NCBI RefSeq assembly: GCF_002632875.1
Contig: NZ_NJCX01000017.1
Location: 1 to 64,000, forward strand
DNA from: Xenorhabdus kozodoii
GTDB taxonomy: Bacteria > Pseudomonadota > Gammaproteobacteria > Enterobacterales > Enterobacteriaceae
Length of the DNA stretch: 64,000 nt
Direction: 5' to 3'
Shown here: positions 36,757 to 49,613 of the stretch, in pieces
How the letters are laid out: each line of letters begins with the position of its first letter
Position numbering within the stretch: the first letter of the stretch is position 1
Notes under the pieces: generated by a model
The model's input: only the letters and a program-made list of their open reading frames with translations
What the model was told of the DNA's origin: nothing
Databases searched by the model: none
Position numbers and translations under genes: made by a program

Positions 36757-37572
36757 TTAGGCAATTTTAGGTTGAGATGATAACCAGTTCGCCATCTTAC
36801 AGTATTGCTCGACAGAGATGTTTTCAGCCCGCGTGCCCGGATCAACGCCCAATTCAGCTAACTGTTCAACAGAAAAAATGCTTCCGAGGCTATTGCGGAT
36901 CGTTTTTCTCCGTTGATTAAATGCCAGGGTTGTGATCTGGGTTAATATGCGAATGTCATGTACAGGATAGGGCACATTCTTGTGTGGGATCAAACGCACA
37001 ACAGCAGAATCTACTTTTGGCGCTGGCGTAAATGCGGTAGGCGGTACTTCAAGAACAGGGATGACCTGACAGTAGTATTGTGCCATCACACTTAAACGTC
37101 CATAGGCTTTACTGTTAGGTCCTGCCACAAGACGGTTCACGACTTCTTTCTGCAACATAAAACTCATATCAGCGATAGCATCAGTATAGCTGAAAAGGTG
37201 GAACATCAACGGCGTAGAAATGTTATAAGGCAAGTTACCAAACACACGCAGGGATTGCCCACGCTCTTTGGCAATCTGGCTAAAATCAATCGTCATTGCA
37301 TCTTGTTGAATGATGGTCAGCTTATCTTTCAGTCTGGGGTGGACATGCAGGCGTGCTGCCAAATCACGGTCAAGCTCGACGACCGTCATCTTATCCATAC
37401 GTTCACCCACTGGCTCAGTCAGTGCTCCCAGACCTGGGCCGATTTCCACTACAGCTTGGCCGGCCTGTGGGTTTATCGCATTGACAATGCTCTCAATGGT
37501 AAATTGATCGGTTAAAAAGTTTTGCCCGAAACGTTTACGGGCATAGTGCCCTTGGTGGACTTTATTGCTCAT
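36757..37572 (-). CDS. rsmA: 16S rRNA (adenine1518-N6/adenine1519-N6) dimethyltransferase RsmA (KsgA)
   Basis: 271 residues. Dimethylates the two adenines of the helix-45 loop in small-subunit assembly. SAM motif [15 protein letters not shown] and catalytic NLPYNIS, with the N-terminal [11 protein letters not shown] typical of the family. Its start overlaps the pdxA 3' end by 11 bases, indicating translational coupling. Confidence 0.97.
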   Translation of the reverse strand: MSNKVHQGHYARKRFGQNFLTDQFTIESIVNAINPQAGQAVVEIGPGLGALTEPVGERMDKMTVVELDRDLAARLHVHPRLKDKLTIIQQDAMTIDFSQIAKERGQSLRVFGNLPYNISTPLMFHLFSYTDAIADMSFMLQKEVVNRLVAGPNSKAYGRLSVMAQYYCQVIPVLEVPPTAFTPAPKVDSAVVRLIPHKNVPYPVHDIRILTQITTLAFNQRRKTIRNSLGSIFSVEQLAELGVDPGTRAENISVEQYCKMANWLSSQPKIA

Positions 37573-38566
37573 TGCTGTTTTGTATCATTTTAAGTGCTAG
37601 ATTCAATGCGGTGATAAAACTCCCCACATCAGCTTGACCTGTCCCCGCCAGCTCCAATGCTGTACCGTGGTCGACAGAAGTTCGGATAAATGGCAGACCC
37701 AAGGTAATATTCACGGCTCTGCCAAAACCCTGGTATTTTAACACGGGTAACCCTTGATCGTGATACATTGAAAGCACAGCATCCGCATGATCCAAATATT
37801 TGGGCTGGAACAGGGTATCCGCAGGCAATGGACCTTCCAGCCATATCCCTTCTGCCCTCAGGTTGTCCAAGGCGGGAATAATGACATCGATTTCTTCATG
37901 CCCCATATGTCCTCCTTCGCCGGCATGAGGATTCAGGCCGCAAACATAGATATGGGGACGGGGGATACCAAATTTGGTTTTTAGATCATGATTGAGAATG
38001 GTGATCACTTCCCGTAGTGACTCGAACGTAATCGCTTTAGGGACATCCAGAATGGGTAGGTGCGTTGTTGCCAGCGCGACCCGTAGCTCTTCTGTTGCCA
38101 GCATCATAACCACTCTTGAACATTGGCTATGGTCGGCAAAAAACTCCGTATGTCCAGTAAAAGGCACGCCTGCTTCATTAATGACACCTTTATGTACAGG
38201 CCCTGTCACTAATGCAGAAAATTCCCCACTTAGGCAACCATCGCAGGCTCTTGCCAAGGTTTCCGTGACATAAGTCCCGTTTTCCCGGTTTAACTCCCCG
38301 GCAATGGTCGGGGCATGGAGATAAACGGGCAGGATGGTCAGGGTTCCGGCTGCTTGTGATGTACCGATGTGTTCTGGAGAATACGTTTGTAGTTGTAGAG
38401 GTAAATTCAGTTGCTTAGCTCTGGAGAGCATTAGCTCTGGATCGGCGCAGACAACCAATGGGACAGGCCACGCTTCTTGCGCCAAAGCAATGACCAAGTC
38501 AGGACCAACCCCGGCTGGTTCGCCGGGGGTAATGACGATGGGTTTATTGTTGTGCATTGTTACCAT
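37562..38566 (-). CDS. pdxA: 4-hydroxythreonine-4-phosphate dehydrogenase PdxA
   Basis: 334 residues. NAD-dependent oxidation in pyridoxal-5'-phosphate synthesis. Conserved [36 protein letters not shown] and [13 protein letters not shown] supply metal and substrate ligands. MVTMHNNKP offers two starts three residues apart. It overlaps surA by 23 bases upstream and rsmA downstream. Confidence 0.97.
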   Translation of the reverse strand: MVTMHNNKPIVITPGEPAGVGPDLVIALAQEAWPVPLVVCADPELMLSRAKQLNLPLQLQTYSPEHIGTSQAAGTLTILPVYLHAPTIAGELNRENGTYVTETLARACDGCLSGEFSALVTGPVHKGVINEAGVPFTGHTEFFADHSQCSRVVMMLATEELRVALATTHLPILDVPKAITFESLREVITILNHDLKTKFGIPRPHIYVCGLNPHAGEGGHMGHEEIDVIIPALDNLRAEGIWLEGPLPADTLFQPKYLDHADAVLSMYHDQGLPVLKYQGFGRAVNITLGLPFIRTSVDHGTALELAGTGQADVGSFITALNLALKMIQNSNEQ

Positions 38567-39848
38567 CTAAAATTTTCACATAAGCAGAGGCACGCAATTC
38601 TTGCATCCAGTTTTGTGTCTCTTCATTGAATTTGCGGTTGAACAGCAGACGGTAAGCACGATCTTTCTGTGCTGCATCTGTTTTATCAACTTTGCGGCTA
38701 TCCAGCAGTTGGATTAAATGCCAGCCGAAAGAGGAGTGAACAGGCTGGCTGATCTCACCTTTTTGCAGCTTCATCAGCGCATCACGGAATGCAGGATCAT
38801 AAGTACTTGGCAAACTCCAACCCAGTTCTCCGCCGCGCAGGGCTGAACCGGGATCTTCGGAATGCGCTTTTGCGGCTTCTTCAAATGACGTTTTACCACT
38901 CAAAATCTCTTCTCTGAGTTTTGTCAGCTCGTTGCGTGCCTGCTCGTCGTTCATAATCGGTGACGTTTTCAGCAGAATATGGCGAGCATTCACTTCAGTG
39001 ACGGCAATCGGCATCTGGCCACCACGGATATCATTGACTTTCAGGATGTGAAAGCCAACCCCGGAACGAATTGGGCCAATAATCTGTCCCTTATGGGCAG
39101 ATTGGAGCTGAGAGGCAAACAAGGATGACAATTCTTGCAGTTTATTCCAGCCCATATTTCCCCCTTTCAGGGCTTGGGTATCGCCGGAATAAGTGATCGC
39201 CAATTTGCCGAAATCTACCCCATTTTTGAGTTCAGCCAAGATTTTTCGGGTTGTGGTTTCCGCTTTTTCCACCTGCTCCTGATTGGGGTTTTCCGGCAGC
39301 GGGATCAGGATCTGGCTGGTATTGACCTCAATATCATGGCTATCTTGGTTGTTGATTTGGTTAGCTAGCGAATCAACTTCTTGTGGCAGGATAGTAATGC
39401 GGCGGCGTACTTCATTGTTACGTACTTCTGCAATCGTCATTTCCTTGCGGATCTGATTACGGTAGGTATCAAAGCTCATGCCTTCTGTGGTCAGATTTTG
39501 CTTCAACTGGGCAAGGCTCAAGTGGTTTTGAGCCGCAATATTGGCGATTGCAGAATCCACGGCTTGATCAGGGATAGTAATCTGCATCTGGTTTGCCATT
39601 TGCAAAATAATGTCATCCATAATCAGGCGCTCAAGGATTTGGTGACGCAATGTTGCCTCATCCGGTAATTGTTGGCCTGCATGTTTTACATTGAGTTTAA
39701 CGGATTGCAAAAGGCTGTTGACGTCACTTTCCAGTACGACATCATTGTTAACAATAGCCGCTACCTTATTAAGCTCTTGTGGAGCAGCCGTTGCGACAGA
39801 GCTTACTGAAAACATCAATCCGAAAATGAGCGTTTTCCAGTTCTTCAT
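38544..39848 (-). CDS. surA: Periplasmic chaperone and peptidyl-prolyl isomerase SurA
   Basis: 434 residues. Signal peptide [22 protein letters not shown]-terminal chaperone domain, two parvulin PPIase domains (about 175-275 and 285-385; [14 protein letters not shown] and [15 protein letters not shown]) and a C-terminal helix. Main carrier of outer-membrane proteins to the BAM complex, needed for LptD assembly. First gene after lptD in the same operon. Confidence 0.97.
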   Translation of the reverse strand: MKNWKTLIFGLMFSVSSVATAAPQELNKVAAIVNNDVVLESDVNSLLQSVKLNVKHAGQQLPDEATLRHQILERLIMDDIILQMANQMQITIPDQAVDSAIANIAAQNHLSLAQLKQNLTTEGMSFDTYRNQIRKEMTIAEVRNNEVRRRITILPQEVDSLANQINNQDSHDIEVNTSQILIPLPENPNQEQVEKAETTTRKILAELKNGVDFGKLAITYSGDTQALKGGNMGWNKLQELSSLFASQLQSAHKGQIIGPIRSGVGFHILKVNDIRGGQMPIAVTEVNARHILLKTSPIMNDEQARNELTKLREEILSGKTSFEEAAKAHSEDPGSALRGGELGWSLPSTYDPAFRDALMKLQKGEISQPVHSSFGWHLIQLLDSRKVDKTDAAQKDRAYRLLFNRKFNEETQNWMQELRASAYVKILDGNNAQQ

Positions 39849-39867
39849 ACATTTCCCATCATATCGA

Positions 39868-39881
39868 CCCGCCTTGGCGGG
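39868..39881 (-). terminator. Small GC hairpin between lptD and surA
   Basis: CCCGCC-TT-GGCGGG in the 63-base lptD-surA gap. With no T-run on the minus strand it is more likely an attenuating or processing hairpin than a full terminator. Confidence 0.35.
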
Positions 39882-39911
39882 GTTATTTTGTTTAGATTGC
39901 GTTTATCGGTA

Positions 39912-42269
39912 TCAGAATGAACGTTGGTATGGAAGAATTCCTTGCTGCAACATTTTCTGACTACCCAAACTATGATTATTACTTAAGCCACGAAGTTCAA
40001 TGTTAAATGACCATTTATTGTCATATTGACTGCTGTCGAAGCGCCAATCGACGATTTTGCGTTCATAACCCACGTTAACCGCCCAACAGCACGTGTTGTA
40101 TTGCAGACCGACCATCTGGTTTGCTGGCTGCTTCTCTTTAGTATCGTAGTAATAAGCGCCGACAAATGCCCAACGATCTGACAACGGCCAGCTTGCCACC
40201 ACGCCAATTTGAGAAATGCCTTGCTGGTAAGCCGGGGCGCCTCCCTTAAGGGTGGCCTGGATATAATCGCGATCAACAAAACGATAGTTTAACTGCAACA
40301 TGCGGTCAGCATCATGACGATATTCCATCACGGCATTACCCATCGTTAAGCTAGCCAGACGGTTATCGTATTGCAACCCGCCTTTGATTCCCCAGGAATC
40401 ATTGATTTTCCATTGCACATCGCCGGCCCATGTTGTGGCTCCCGTCCCCTTTTTGTTACCGACGATATCCTTACTTCCTGAAACTGCGTCAGTATCTTCG
40501 GTACGTGGGCGCTCAAAGTAGTAGATTTGACCTACGGACAGGCTAAAACGTTCAACCAGATCTTCATCATAAATGCGGGTCGTCACACCGGTCGTAAATT
40601 GATTGGCAGATGAAATGCGATCTAAGCCACTGTAGAAGCGGTCGCGGAACAGGCCGCCATAATCCGATTGCAGCAGGGAAGAGTCAAAGTTATTGATATT
40701 ACTTTGATCCTTATAAGGCACATAGAGATATTGAACGCGTGGCTCCAGTGTTTGGGTGTAGTCATGGTTAAAATACATGGTGCGTTCAAACACCATCTTC
40801 GCATCGGACTTAAATACCGGCAGCAGACGGTTGACTGACTCTTCTAATGATTTATTTGTTTTTTGTGCTTCACCAGAAATGTCTTGTTGGTAATGCGTCG
40901 CCATCAATTTAAATTCATTATTGATGCTCGCCCAGCCATTAGAAAGCGGTAAATTAATGGCGGGTTCCAGATGCCAACGGGTTGCATCTGGCCACTGGTT
41001 GCCGATACTGGTAAATTTCGCTACCTGGGCATAGGTATGGAAATCAAACGGTCCCAGATCATTCTTATAGTAGTTGAAATCCAACTGGGGAGCCGCCCGA
41101 TAGGCTTTTTTGTTCTCACCCGGCGTGAAGATCTGGAACTGTTTGGTTGTCAGTGTGGTATTCCAGTTCTGTTTGGCATAGCCAATACTGAATTTCTGGG
41201 TGGCGTAGCCATCGGTACTGGAACCGTATTGCGAAGTGAAGCTATTGAAGTAGTTCGGATCACTGACTTTGGTATAATCCGCACTGAAACGCCAAACCTG
41301 GTTCATGACCCCACTGTGATTCCAGTAGAATAACCAACGGCTGTTACTACTTCTTTCTGCCAAATTCTTATTTAATTTTTTGTCTTCTTGATACAGACGA
41401 TCATGACCCATCCAATCCAGCGCAACAGTACCTGCACCCGCTTGGGTTAAGTAACGGAATTCATTATCCAGCTTCAAACCGCGCATCGTGATGAGATGCG
41501 GGGTGATCGTGGCATCATAGTTAGGGGCAATGTTCCAGTAATAGGGCAGCAGGAATTGGAAACCATCTTTATTGGAGAAACTGGCATTAGGGATCAGGAA
41601 ACCAGAACGGCGTTTGTCCCCAATGGGCAATTGCAAATAGGGGGTGTAAAACACCGGCACATTGGCAATGCGAAAACGGGCATTCCAGATCTCAGCGACT
41701 TCTTCTTCCCGGTCAAGGATGACCTCAGAGCCGACGACACTCCAGCTATCATTACCCGGCAGGCAGGAAGTGAATATCCCATTATTCAAGATGGTATAGC
41801 GGTTCTGATCACGCAGCATCATCTTGTCTGCGCTCCCCCGTCCTTGACGGCCAACCATCTGATACTTGCCTTGATCTACGTCAGTATCTTTATTGTTCAG
41901 ATTCGCCCAGGCGCGTGGTCCCTTCAACATGATTTGAGGGTCATCATAGCTGACATGCCCCACTGCGGTCACCGTGCGCACAGGTTCTTTATCCTGTGTC
42001 TGGTCGAGCCGCACCTTATCGGCTGTCAGTGTCTTATTTCCCTGTTGGATATTAACATTGCCGATGAACTCAACGGCATTGGGATATTCACCGTGTGTAT
42101 CATCGGACTGAATGTAAATTGGCAGCTTGTTAGGATCACCTGTGATAATGGGTTTATCGTAGACAGGGACGCCCAGCATACATTGTGCTGCAAGGTCAGC
42201 ATGAGCTTGCTGACTATAAAGTGCTGCCCATACCATTGTGGCCAGCAGGGTAGGATAACATTTATTCAT
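39912..42269 (-). CDS. lptD: LPS-assembly outer-membrane protein LptD
   Basis: 785 residues. Signal peptide, N-terminal OstA/jellyroll domain, then a 26-strand barrel that inserts LPS into the outer leaflet with LptE. The four disulfide cysteines are in place: C30 (AAQCMLG), one in FTSCLPGND and the adjacent pair in [13 protein letters not shown]. It is assembled by the product of the next gene, SurA. Divergent from djlA. Confidence 0.96.
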   Translation of the reverse strand: MNKCYPTLLATMVWAALYSQQAHADLAAQCMLGVPVYDKPIITGDPNKLPIYIQSDDTHGEYPNAVEFIGNVNIQQGNKTLTADKVRLDQTQDKEPVRTVTAVGHVSYDDPQIMLKGPRAWANLNNKDTDVDQGKYQMVGRQGRGSADKMMLRDQNRYTILNNGIFTSCLPGNDSWSVVGSEVILDREEEVAEIWNARFRIANVPVFYTPYLQLPIGDKRRSGFLIPNASFSNKDGFQFLLPYYWNIAPNYDATITPHLITMRGLKLDNEFRYLTQAGAGTVALDWMGHDRLYQEDKKLNKNLAERSSNSRWLFYWNHSGVMNQVWRFSADYTKVSDPNYFNSFTSQYGSSTDGYATQKFSIGYAKQNWNTTLTTKQFQIFTPGENKKAYRAAPQLDFNYYKNDLGPFDFHTYAQVAKFTSIGNQWPDATRWHLEPAINLPLSNGWASINNEFKLMATHYQQDISGEAQKTNKSLEESVNRLLPVFKSDAKMVFERTMYFNHDYTQTLEPRVQYLYVPYKDQSNINNFDSSLLQSDYGGLFRDRFYSGLDRISSANQFTTGVTTRIYDEDLVERFSLSVGQIYYFERPRTEDTDAVSGSKDIVGNKKGTGATTWAGDVQWKINDSWGIKGGLQYDNRLASLTMGNAVMEYRHDADRMLQLNYRFVDRDYIQATLKGGAPAYQQGISQIGVVASWPLSDRWAFVGAYYYDTKEKQPANQMVGLQYNTCCWAVNVGYERKIVDWRFDSSQYDNKWSFNIELRGLSNNHSLGSQKMLQQGILPYQRSF

Positions 42270-42333
42270 AGATGTTTATGCGGTTCCGTCATCAGTGGCA
42301 TCGTGCCGGCAAACGCCCAGAGACTAACGTAGT

Positions 42334-42359
42334 TGAGAGATATGCGCCAGAGTAAAGTT
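42334..42359 (-). promoter_or_regulatory. Candidate sigma-E-like promoter of lptD
   Basis: On the minus strand AAACTT, 16 bases, then TCTCA, about 70 bases upstream of lptD. It partly resembles the GGAACTT / TCTGA sigma-E consensus, and lptD-surA is sigma-E-controlled in E. coli. The match is imperfect. Confidence 0.3.
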
Positions 42360-42451
42360 TAACTTTGCTAATCTTGTTGTTAGGCACAGAGCTTAATGGA
42401 GGGTATGATAATGCAAAATTGCGCTCAGGGCATTGGGGAATTGAAGACGAT

Positions 42452-43261
42452 ATGCAGTATTGGGGAAAATTATTCGGATTGATATTTGGGATTGCGTCTG
42501 GTGCGGGGTTTTGGGGGATTGTGATTGGCTTGGTGCTGGGTCACATCCTTGACAAAATCCGGCTGCAAAAGTTGGGGAAAACGACGAACGCCCCAACCCG
42601 ACAAGCGTTGTATTTCCGCAGTACGTTTCAGGTATTGGGGCACTTAACCAAAGCAAAAGGCCGGGTAACCGAAACGGATATCCAGCTCGCCACCCAATTG
42701 ATGAACAGAATGCAACTGCATGGTGAGGCACGGCTTTCCGCACAGCAGGCATTTCGTGAAGGTAAACAGCCCCAATTTCCTTTGCGTGAAACATTGCGAC
42801 AATTACGCCGTGCTTGCTTCGGTCGTTCTGATCTGGTTCGCATGTTCCTGGAAATTCAGTTACAAGCTGCATTCGCTGATGGTGAACTGCATCCCAATGA
42901 AAGACAGGTGCTGTTTGTCATTGCCGAAGAGTTAGGCATTTCTCGCATTCAATTTGAACAATTTCTTGCCATGATGGAAGGTGGACGCCATTTCGGTGGA
43001 CAGCACCAGCAACATGGGCCTTATCAAGACCATCGCCCGCCGCGCGCGACATTGGAAGATGCTTGTAAAGTATTGGGGGTCGATAAGCAGGCTGATGCGA
43101 CAACCATAAAACGGGCTTATCGAAAACTGATGAGTGAGCACCATCCCGATAAACTGGTGGCAAAAGGCTTACCACCAGAAATGATGGAACTGGCGAAACA
43201 GAAGACGCAATCCATCCAGTCGGCTTACGATTTGATTAAAAAAGAGCGGGGCTTTAAATAG
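42452..43261 (+). CDS. djlA: Co-chaperone DjlA (membrane-anchored DnaJ-like)
   Basis: 269 residues. One N-terminal transmembrane helix with glycine dimerisation motif ([19 protein letters not shown]), a TerB-like central domain ([27 protein letters not shown]) and a C-terminal J domain with HPD ([19 protein letters not shown]). It activates DnaK at the inner membrane; in E. coli overproduction induces capsule genes through Rcs. The start at 42452 (MQYWGKLFG) is chosen by alignment; an open extension to 42365 lacks a site. Confidence 0.95.
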   Translation: MQYWGKLFGLIFGIASGAGFWGIVIGLVLGHILDKIRLQKLGKTTNAPTRQALYFRSTFQVLGHLTKAKGRVTETDIQLATQLMNRMQLHGEARLSAQQAFREGKQPQFPLRETLRQLRRACFGRSDLVRMFLEIQLQAAFADGELHPNERQVLFVIAEELGISRIQFEQFLAMMEGGRHFGGQHQQHGPYQDHRPPRATLEDACKVLGVDKQADATTIKRAYRKLMSEHHPDKLVAKGLPPEMMELAKQKTQSIQSAYDLIKKERGFK

Positions 43262-43267
43262 CCCTCA

Positions 43268-43921
43268 TCAAAATTCGGCCTTGCACTCAAAATGCATCGG
43301 CGTGCCATAAGCCGGATGGGTAATGAATAACTCTTGGGCATGTAATTGCAAACGCGGTGCCAGTTCCCTTGCCTGTGGGTGGGCATAAAACTTATCGCCT
43401 AAAATGGGATGGTTCAGCGCCAGCATATGCACCCGAAGCTGATGGGAGCGCCCTGTGATTGGCGCCAGCCTGACCCGCGTTGCCTGGGCTTCATATTCCA
43501 GTACCTGATACTCAGTTTGTGCTGATTTGCCCGTTTCAAAACAGACTTTTTGCTTCGGGCGATTCGGCCAGTCACAGATTAAGGGCAGATCCACCAACCC
43601 TTTTTCCTGCGCCATCTTCCCCCATACCCGCGCGATATAGACTTTTTTTGGCTCGCGTTCGCGGAATTGGCGTTTTAATTCCCGCTCGGCGGCTTTGGTC
43701 AGCGCCACCACCATAATACCGCTGGTCGCCATATCCAACCGGTGGACTGATTCGGCTGTGGGAAATTCAGCTTGTATCCGTGTCATGATACTGTCTTTGT
43801 GCTCTTCTGCTTTCCCCGGCACAGAAAGTAGTCCACTGGGTTTATTGACAACCATAATGTGCTCATCCTGATATAGCACATATAACCAAGGATCTGTCGG
43901 GGGGGTATAAGACTCCAGCAT
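43268..43921 (-). CDS. rluA: 23S rRNA pseudouridine746 / tRNA pseudouridine32 synthase RluA
   Basis: 217 residues. Dual-specificity pseudouridine synthase. Catalytic Asp in VHRLDMATSGIMV, with VVNKPSGLLSVPG and TGRSHQLRVHM also conserved. Converges with djlA (six bases between stops). Confidence 0.96.
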   Translation of the reverse strand: MLESYTPPTDPWLYVLYQDEHIMVVNKPSGLLSVPGKAEEHKDSIMTRIQAEFPTAESVHRLDMATSGIMVVALTKAAERELKRQFREREPKKVYIARVWGKMAQEKGLVDLPLICDWPNRPKQKVCFETGKSAQTEYQVLEYEAQATRVRLAPITGRSHQLRVHMLALNHPILGDKFYAHPQARELAPRLQLHAQELFITHPAYGTPMHFECKAEF

Positions 43922-43939
43922 AGTGGCTCCAATTTCCGC

Positions 43940-44035
43940 TTTCTTTCAAGATACGTCTGATACCTCCCCGCGCAGCGGGGAGGTATAAACACGCTCATTG
44001 GTTTGCAAACTGCAACTTGAAGTTGGATGGGGATA
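43940..44035. repeat. Dispersed palindromic intergenic repeat, copy B (rluA-rapA)
   Basis: Same family as copy A: TTTCAAGATACGTCT, central hairpin CTCCCCGCGCAGCGGGGAG, then GGTTTGCAAACTGCAACTTG and GAAGTTGGATGGGGATA. It fills almost the whole gap between rluA and the rapA stop codon, so it may serve as the rapA 3' hairpin. Confidence 0.8.
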
Positions 44036-44036
44036 T

Positions 44037-46946
44037 TTATTGATGGGAAATAACCACCAAACGAATCGCATCCAGACGCCAGTTGGCCTGATCCAGATTG
44101 AGCAGCAGATGTTTATGCTCAGATTCAATCGCTTGCAGTTCATCATCACGAATATTCGGGTTAACCGCTTTCAGGGCTTCCAGACGTGATAATTCCGCCG
44201 ATAACACTTCATCTGCGTCTCTCTTCGCCTGCTCAATCAACGCACGCGCTTGCGCTTCAACCAGAGGCTCAGATTGTTGCAAAATAGCATGAACCTCTTT
44301 TTGTACCGCATTCACCAGCTTGCTGGCATTATGACGGTTGATGGCGTTTAGCTGGCGGTTGAAACTTTCAAACTCGACTTGGGGAGCCAGATTGGTGCCT
44401 TTCAGATCCATCAAAAGGCGCACCGGGGTAGGTGGCAAGAAACGGGTCAATTGCAGGTGCTTCGGTGCCTGGGCTTCCACAACGTAAATCAACTCAACCA
44501 ACAACGTACCGACTGGCAGGGCTTTATTTTTCAGGATGGAAACCGCACAGCTTCCCGTATCGCCCGACAGGATCAAATCCAGGCCGTTGCGAATAATGGG
44601 GTGCTCCCAGCTCAGGAACTGGGTATCTTCACGGGACAGGGCTTTTTCACGGTCAAATGTAATTGAACAGCCATCTTGTGGTAATCCGGGGAAATCCGGC
44701 ACCAGCATATGATCGGAGGGATGCAGGGCAATAATATTGTCGCTGTGATCTTCCTGATTGATGCCAATGATATCGAACAAATTCAGGGCAAAATTCACCA
44801 AATCGGTATCGTTATCCTGCGCCGCAATCTTTTCTGCCAGTAGCTGGCCTTGATCGCCACCGTTGGAGTTCATCTCCAGCAGACGGTCACGCCCCTGTTC
44901 CAATTGCTGTTTCAGTTTCTCATGATGCTCGCGGCACGCTGCAATAAATTCATTGAAGCCCGTCTGCTCATTTGGCTTGGCAAGGAAATTGAGCAAGGTT
45001 TCATAATACTTATCATAGATGGGACGGCCTGTTGGGCAAGTATGCTCAAAGGCATCCAGACCGGCGTGATACCAGCGCAGCAGAATCGATTGCGCCGTAT
45101 TTTCCAGATAAGGCACACTGATTTTGATATTGCGGCTTTGGCCGATACGATCCAGACGGCCGATACGCTGCTCCAGCAAATCGGGATTGAATGGCAAATC
45201 AAACATGACAAGCTGGTTGGCAAACTGGAAGTTACGGCCTTCTGAACCAATTTCAGAACAAAGCAGCACTTGCGCACCTTCTTCTTGAGACGCAAAGTAA
45301 GCGGCAGCGCGGTCACGCTCCAGCAAAGACAGCCCTTCGTGGAACACCGCACTGCGGATACCTTCGCGTTCACGCAAAACTTGCTCCAGTTGCAACGCCG
45401 TTTCTGCCTTGGCACAGATCACCAGCACTTTCTCATCGCGGTTTGCCATCAGGAACCCCATCAACCACTCTACGCGGGGATCGAAATTCCACCATGTGGC
45501 ATTTTCCCCTTCGAATTCCTGATAGATCCGCTCAGGGTAGAGCATATCTTTGGCGCGAGATTCCACCGACTTTTTGGCGCCCATGATTTCAGACACCTTG
45601 ATTGCCGTCTGGTATTGGGTTGGCAACGGTAACTTGATCTCGTGTAATTCACGATGCGGGAAGCCTTTCACACCACCACGGGTATTACGGAACAGCAATC
45701 GACTGGTGCCGTGGCGATCCATCAGCATGGTGATCAGTTCGCGGCGAGCATTTTCGCTCTCTTCATTCTGATGGCTGTTTGCGGCTTTCAGCAGAGGCTC
45801 AATATCCTGTTCGCTGATCAGTTCAACGATGGCATTTTGCTGGTCGTTGTTCAGGATTTCACTGGACAGTAGCAATGTCACGGCATCCGCGACAGGGCGA
45901 TATTTCTGTTGTTCGTCAATAAAAGCCTGATAATCGTGGAAACGATTTGGATCCAGCAGGCGCAAGCGGGCAAAGTGGCTCTCTTGCCCCAACTGCTCTG
46001 GTGTCGCCGTTAACAGTAAGATCGACGGAACTTGCTCTGCCAATTGTTCGATAACCTGATATTCGCGGCTTGGGGATTGTTCGCTCCAGGCCAAATGGTG
46101 AGCCTCATCCACCACCATCAAATCCCAGCTTGCTTCCAGCAGAAGCTCAAAACGTTGCTTATTGCGGCGAACAAAATCTAACGAACAGATTATCAACTGC
46201 TCAGTTTCGAATGGATTATCGCTGTCATGCAGTGCTTCGCTATATCGGCCATCATCAAACAGCGAAAAACGCAGGTTGAAACGGCGCAGCATCTCTACCA
46301 GCCACTGATGTTGCAAACTTTCTGGCACAATGACTAATACACGTTCAGCACGTCCGGCCATCAGTTGCTGATGGATAATCATGCCGGCTTCAATGGTCTT
46401 ACCCAAACCGACTTCATCCGCCAGTAAGACACGCGGAGCGTGGCGCTTACCCACTTCATTGGCGATGTGTAATTGATGAGGGATCAAACTGGCGCGAATA
46501 CCACGCAGCCCACTTTCTGCCAGCCGGAACTGCTCGCTTTGGTGTTTACGGGCGCGAAAACGCAAAGCAAAGCGATCCATGCGGTCAATTTGACCGGCAA
46601 ACAGGCGATCCTGTGGTTTGTTAAATGTCAGCTTGCTATCCAGAAAAACTTCCCGCAGGCAGATATTTTCTTCCTCAGTATCCAGACGAGTACCGACGTA
46701 GATCAGCAGGCCATTATCTTGTTGGATATCATTGATCTTGAGTTTCCAACCTTCGTGACTGGTCACGGTATCGCCGACATTAAACATAACGCGGGTGATG
46801 GGGGAGTCATTGCGTGCGTAAAGGCGGTTTTCTCCGCTGGCAGGGAAGAGCAACGTTACCATGCGCACATCAAGCGCCACGATTGTTCCTAATCCAAGTT
46901 CGCTTTCTGTATCGCTTATCCAGCGTTGACCAAGAGTAAATGGCAT
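44037..46946 (-). CDS. rapA: RNA polymerase-associated SWI2/SNF2 ATPase RapA (HepA)
   Basis: 969 residues (E. coli 968). Recycles RNA polymerase by remodelling stalled complexes. N-terminal Tudor-like domains, helicase motif [16 protein letters not shown], motif [11 protein letters not shown], motif [13 protein letters not shown], and the C-terminal lobe with [10 protein letters not shown]. Ends inside a repeat-rich gap. Confidence 0.97.
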   Translation of the reverse strand: MPFTLGQRWISDTESELGLGTIVALDVRMVTLLFPASGENRLYARNDSPITRVMFNVGDTVTSHEGWKLKINDIQQDNGLLIYVGTRLDTEEENICLREVFLDSKLTFNKPQDRLFAGQIDRMDRFALRFRARKHQSEQFRLAESGLRGIRASLIPHQLHIANEVGKRHAPRVLLADEVGLGKTIEAGMIIHQQLMAGRAERVLVIVPESLQHQWLVEMLRRFNLRFSLFDDGRYSEALHDSDNPFETEQLIICSLDFVRRNKQRFELLLEASWDLMVVDEAHHLAWSEQSPSREYQVIEQLAEQVPSILLLTATPEQLGQESHFARLRLLDPNRFHDYQAFIDEQQKYRPVADAVTLLLSSEILNNDQQNAIVELISEQDIEPLLKAANSHQNEESENARRELITMLMDRHGTSRLLFRNTRGGVKGFPHRELHEIKLPLPTQYQTAIKVSEIMGAKKSVESRAKDMLYPERIYQEFEGENATWWNFDPRVEWLMGFLMANRDEKVLVICAKAETALQLEQVLREREGIRSAVFHEGLSLLERDRAAAYFASQEEGAQVLLCSEIGSEGRNFQFANQLVMFDLPFNPDLLEQRIGRLDRIGQSRNIKISVPYLENTAQSILLRWYHAGLDAFEHTCPTGRPIYDKYYETLLNFLAKPNEQTGFNEFIAACREHHEKLKQQLEQGRDRLLEMNSNGGDQGQLLAEKIAAQDNDTDLVNFALNLFDIIGINQEDHSDNIIALHPSDHMLVPDFPGLPQDGCSITFDREKALSREDTQFLSWEHPIIRNGLDLILSGDTGSCAVSILKNKALPVGTLLVELIYVVEAQAPKHLQLTRFLPPTPVRLLMDLKGTNLAPQVEFESFNRQLNAINRHNASKLVNAVQKEVHAILQQSEPLVEAQARALIEQAKRDADEVLSAELSRLEALKAVNPNIRDDELQAIESEHKHLLLNLDQANWRLDAIRLVVISHQ

Positions 46947-47066
46947 AAATTTTGGCTCAGTTTTCTGTTAGATAATATTAGTTATGGTTGCAGGGTGGCT
47001 GCTTTTGTTGGATATCGATTGTTATTGGTTATCGATAGGGATAGTTTTCAATTGCACTTCACAACA

Positions 47067-47084
47067 CCCGTTTTTGCAAACGGG
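47067..47084. terminator. Hairpin in the polB-rapA gap
   Basis: CCCGTTT-TTGC-AAACGGG, a perfect seven-base-pair stem about 80 bases after the polB stop codon. It has no T-run on the minus strand, so it is only a possible weak terminator. Confidence 0.35.
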
Positions 47085-47160
47085 ATCACAAAAGTGCAGT
47101 GCCCATTAGAGGGGCGATATGTTAATTGAAGCCGAGCATGCCGTCACCTGCAAAAATCTA

Positions 47161-49509
47161 TTATTCGAAAGAGATGCGCATTTGCCCGGTTAACAGGGGC
47201 ATAAAATCATCCTGAATAAAGGGCAGGATGGCATCAGCAATCGGCTTCAATTGCTTATTGACATAGTGCTCATAATCGGGGGCAGAAGTTGGGTTCTCTA
47301 ACGGCTCAGGGCCTGCCTGGGTGATGACGTAGTTGATCCAACCCCCATTTTGGTACTGTAACGGACGATGATGCTGTTGATTATACTCATCTGCCAAACG
47401 TGCCGCCCGAACATGGGGCGGCACGTTGCGCTGGTAATCAGACAGTTTACGGCGTAGTCGCTTACGATAAACCAGTCGGTCATCAAATTCCCCCGCCAGC
47501 GTCTTGGCAATATACTCACGGATATAATTTTGGTGCGATTGTTGATGAAAAATCAGGGAATACAGCTCTTGCTGGAAAATTTGTGCCAGTGGTGTCCAGT
47601 CACTCCTGACCGTTTCCAACCCTTTGAAAATCACCTTATTACCGCTTAAACCGGCATAACGTTTTTTACTGCCTTGTTCGGCACCGCGTACTGTTGGCAT
47701 CAGGAAACGCCGATAGTGCGTTTCAAATTCCAGCTCCAGCGTACTGTCAAGATTGAATTCAGTTTTGAGGTGATCGCGCCACCATTGGTTGACAAATTGC
47801 ACCAAAGAACGCCCGATTTGGCTGGCTTCTTCCTCTGAATGGGGGCGTTTTAGCCAGACAAACGTGGAATCCGTATCGCCATAAATAACCTGATAACCTT
47901 GTGATTCGATTAACTCACGGGTTTGGTGCATGATTTTGTGACCACGCATCGTAATTGATGACGTCAGGCGAGGATCAAAAAAATGACAGCCGGAGGCGCC
48001 GAGCACACCATAAAAGGCATTCATAATGATTTTCAGGGCTTGGGAAAGAGGGGCATTTTGTTGCATTTTGGCTTTGTCGCGTGCCTGCCAGATTTGCGTG
48101 ACGATACCCGGCAGGCAATGCTGCGTTCGGGAGAAAAACGCCTGACGAAAGCCGGGTACAGCATGTTCAATGTCGGGATTGGCCAGCCCTTCAACCATTC
48201 CGACCGGATCAATTAAAAAGGTGCGAATAATCGAAGGGTAGAGGCTCTTGTAATCCAGCACCAACACGGAATCGTATAACCCTGGGAACGAGTCCATCAC
48301 AAAACCGCCGGGACTGTGATCATCGGAATAAGTGGGCTGAACGGGGGAAACATAGCCAATACGATGCATTTTGGGCAGATAAAGGTGCGTGAATGCCGCC
48401 ACCGATCCCCCGTTGCGATCCACTGCCAACCCGGTTATCGTGGCGCGTTCTAATAAAAAAGCCATCAAATCTGCCTTTTCAAAAATACGATTAACCAGAA
48501 GACAATCCTGCAAATTATAGTGGGCGAGGGCAGGCTTATCCTGCTGAAAACGGCGATTGATCTCATCCATGCGATCATAAGGATTATCGACGGCTTTTCC
48601 TTCCCCCAGAAGTTGTTGTGCCACATATTCGAGGCTAAAAGAAGGAAAATTCCAGGTTGCGGTTTTCAGGGCATCGATGCCATCAATAATCAGGCGGCCT
48701 TCTGCCGAGGCAAAAAAATGCCCCGGCTTGAAACCGTGTTCTCGCCATTCGAGCGGGGCCTTGTTGCGGCCAAATCTTAACGGCACATGGTAGCGTTCAG
48801 CATGTTGCTGTAACACCCGCAAATCAAACTGAACCAGGTTCCAGCCAATAATGGCATCAGGATCGTACTGCGCCAACCATTCATTGAGTTTTTCCAGCAT
48901 TATCGGACGACTGGCAACGTACTCTAGCTTGAAATCAAGCGCCGGTTGATGACCCTTTTCCGGTCCTAACATCAAGACGGTTTTCTCGCCGCATCCCGCC
49001 AGGCCAATGGAATACAACTCCCCATGCTGGCTGGTTTCAATATCCAGTGATACCCATTTCAAATCAGGCCGATAAGTGGGATGGGGCTTCATCTGATAAC
49101 TGCCATCGCCTTTCTGACTAAACCAGACCGGGGCAGTAATAAAGCGCTCCATCATAAATCTGTCGGGTGGGCGAATATCGGCTTCATACAGGGGAATGTT
49201 CTGTGCTTTGAAAACTTTTTCCAGATGTTGCAATTGGTGGTAATGCAGACAATACAAGGCAGAAACAGGCTGCCGATTGAAATCTTTCAACGGCAATGCC
49301 GTTAATTCGCAGTGCCGTTCTTGAGTGAGTAGCGGTTTCACTTTAGGTAACTCATGCTGAGGAACGAAGGCGACCGCTTTTTGGCGGGGGATCGTAATGC
49401 GGCGTGCACCCGCCTCTGTCGCCAGCCAGTACACCAACTCGATACCCGATGGCGTCTCTTTCCAATGACGGGTCAGGATAAAACCTTGTTCAACTTGATT
49501 GATCTGCAT
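47161..49509 (-). CDS. polB: DNA polymerase II PolB
   Basis: 782-residue B-family polymerase used for SOS repair and replication restart. 3'-5' exonuclease motifs ([27 protein letters not shown]), polymerase motif [13 protein letters not shown], motif [15 protein letters not shown] and motif [12 protein letters not shown] are complete. The E. coli neighbour araD is absent; an ArnT-like gene lies upstream instead. Confidence 0.97.
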   Translation of the reverse strand: MQINQVEQGFILTRHWKETPSGIELVYWLATEAGARRITIPRQKAVAFVPQHELPKVKPLLTQERHCELTALPLKDFNRQPVSALYCLHYHQLQHLEKVFKAQNIPLYEADIRPPDRFMMERFITAPVWFSQKGDGSYQMKPHPTYRPDLKWVSLDIETSQHGELYSIGLAGCGEKTVLMLGPEKGHQPALDFKLEYVASRPIMLEKLNEWLAQYDPDAIIGWNLVQFDLRVLQQHAERYHVPLRFGRNKAPLEWREHGFKPGHFFASAEGRLIIDGIDALKTATWNFPSFSLEYVAQQLLGEGKAVDNPYDRMDEINRRFQQDKPALAHYNLQDCLLVNRIFEKADLMAFLLERATITGLAVDRNGGSVAAFTHLYLPKMHRIGYVSPVQPTYSDDHSPGGFVMDSFPGLYDSVLVLDYKSLYPSIIRTFLIDPVGMVEGLANPDIEHAVPGFRQAFFSRTQHCLPGIVTQIWQARDKAKMQQNAPLSQALKIIMNAFYGVLGASGCHFFDPRLTSSITMRGHKIMHQTRELIESQGYQVIYGDTDSTFVWLKRPHSEEEASQIGRSLVQFVNQWWRDHLKTEFNLDSTLELEFETHYRRFLMPTVRGAEQGSKKRYAGLSGNKVIFKGLETVRSDWTPLAQIFQQELYSLIFHQQSHQNYIREYIAKTLAGEFDDRLVYRKRLRRKLSDYQRNVPPHVRAARLADEYNQQHHRPLQYQNGGWINYVITQAGPEPLENPTSAPDYEHYVNKQLKPIADAILPFIQDDFMPLLTGQMRISFE

Positions 49510-49572
49510 AATCTTTTTCTTATGGAAAATCAGACAAATTTAGTGACGGGGTCATTTCAATCATAGCATTGC

Positions 49573-49592
49573 TTATGGTTATTTATACAGTA
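49573..49592 (-). promoter_or_regulatory. Weak LexA-box-like site upstream of polB
   Basis: Minus-strand TACTGTATAAATAACCATAA: the left half matches the LexA consensus (TACTGTATA) but the right half lacks the ACAG. polB is SOS-controlled in E. coli, so the position, about 65-85 bases upstream of the start, is sensible; the match alone is weak. Confidence 0.3.
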
Positions 49593-49613
49593 TTTTGTGT
49601 TAGATTATTTTTT

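Noticed and set aside
41496-42332. 278-codon plus-strand ORF opposite lptD
   Set aside because: Pure shadow of lptD; no ribosome-binding site or recognisable family.
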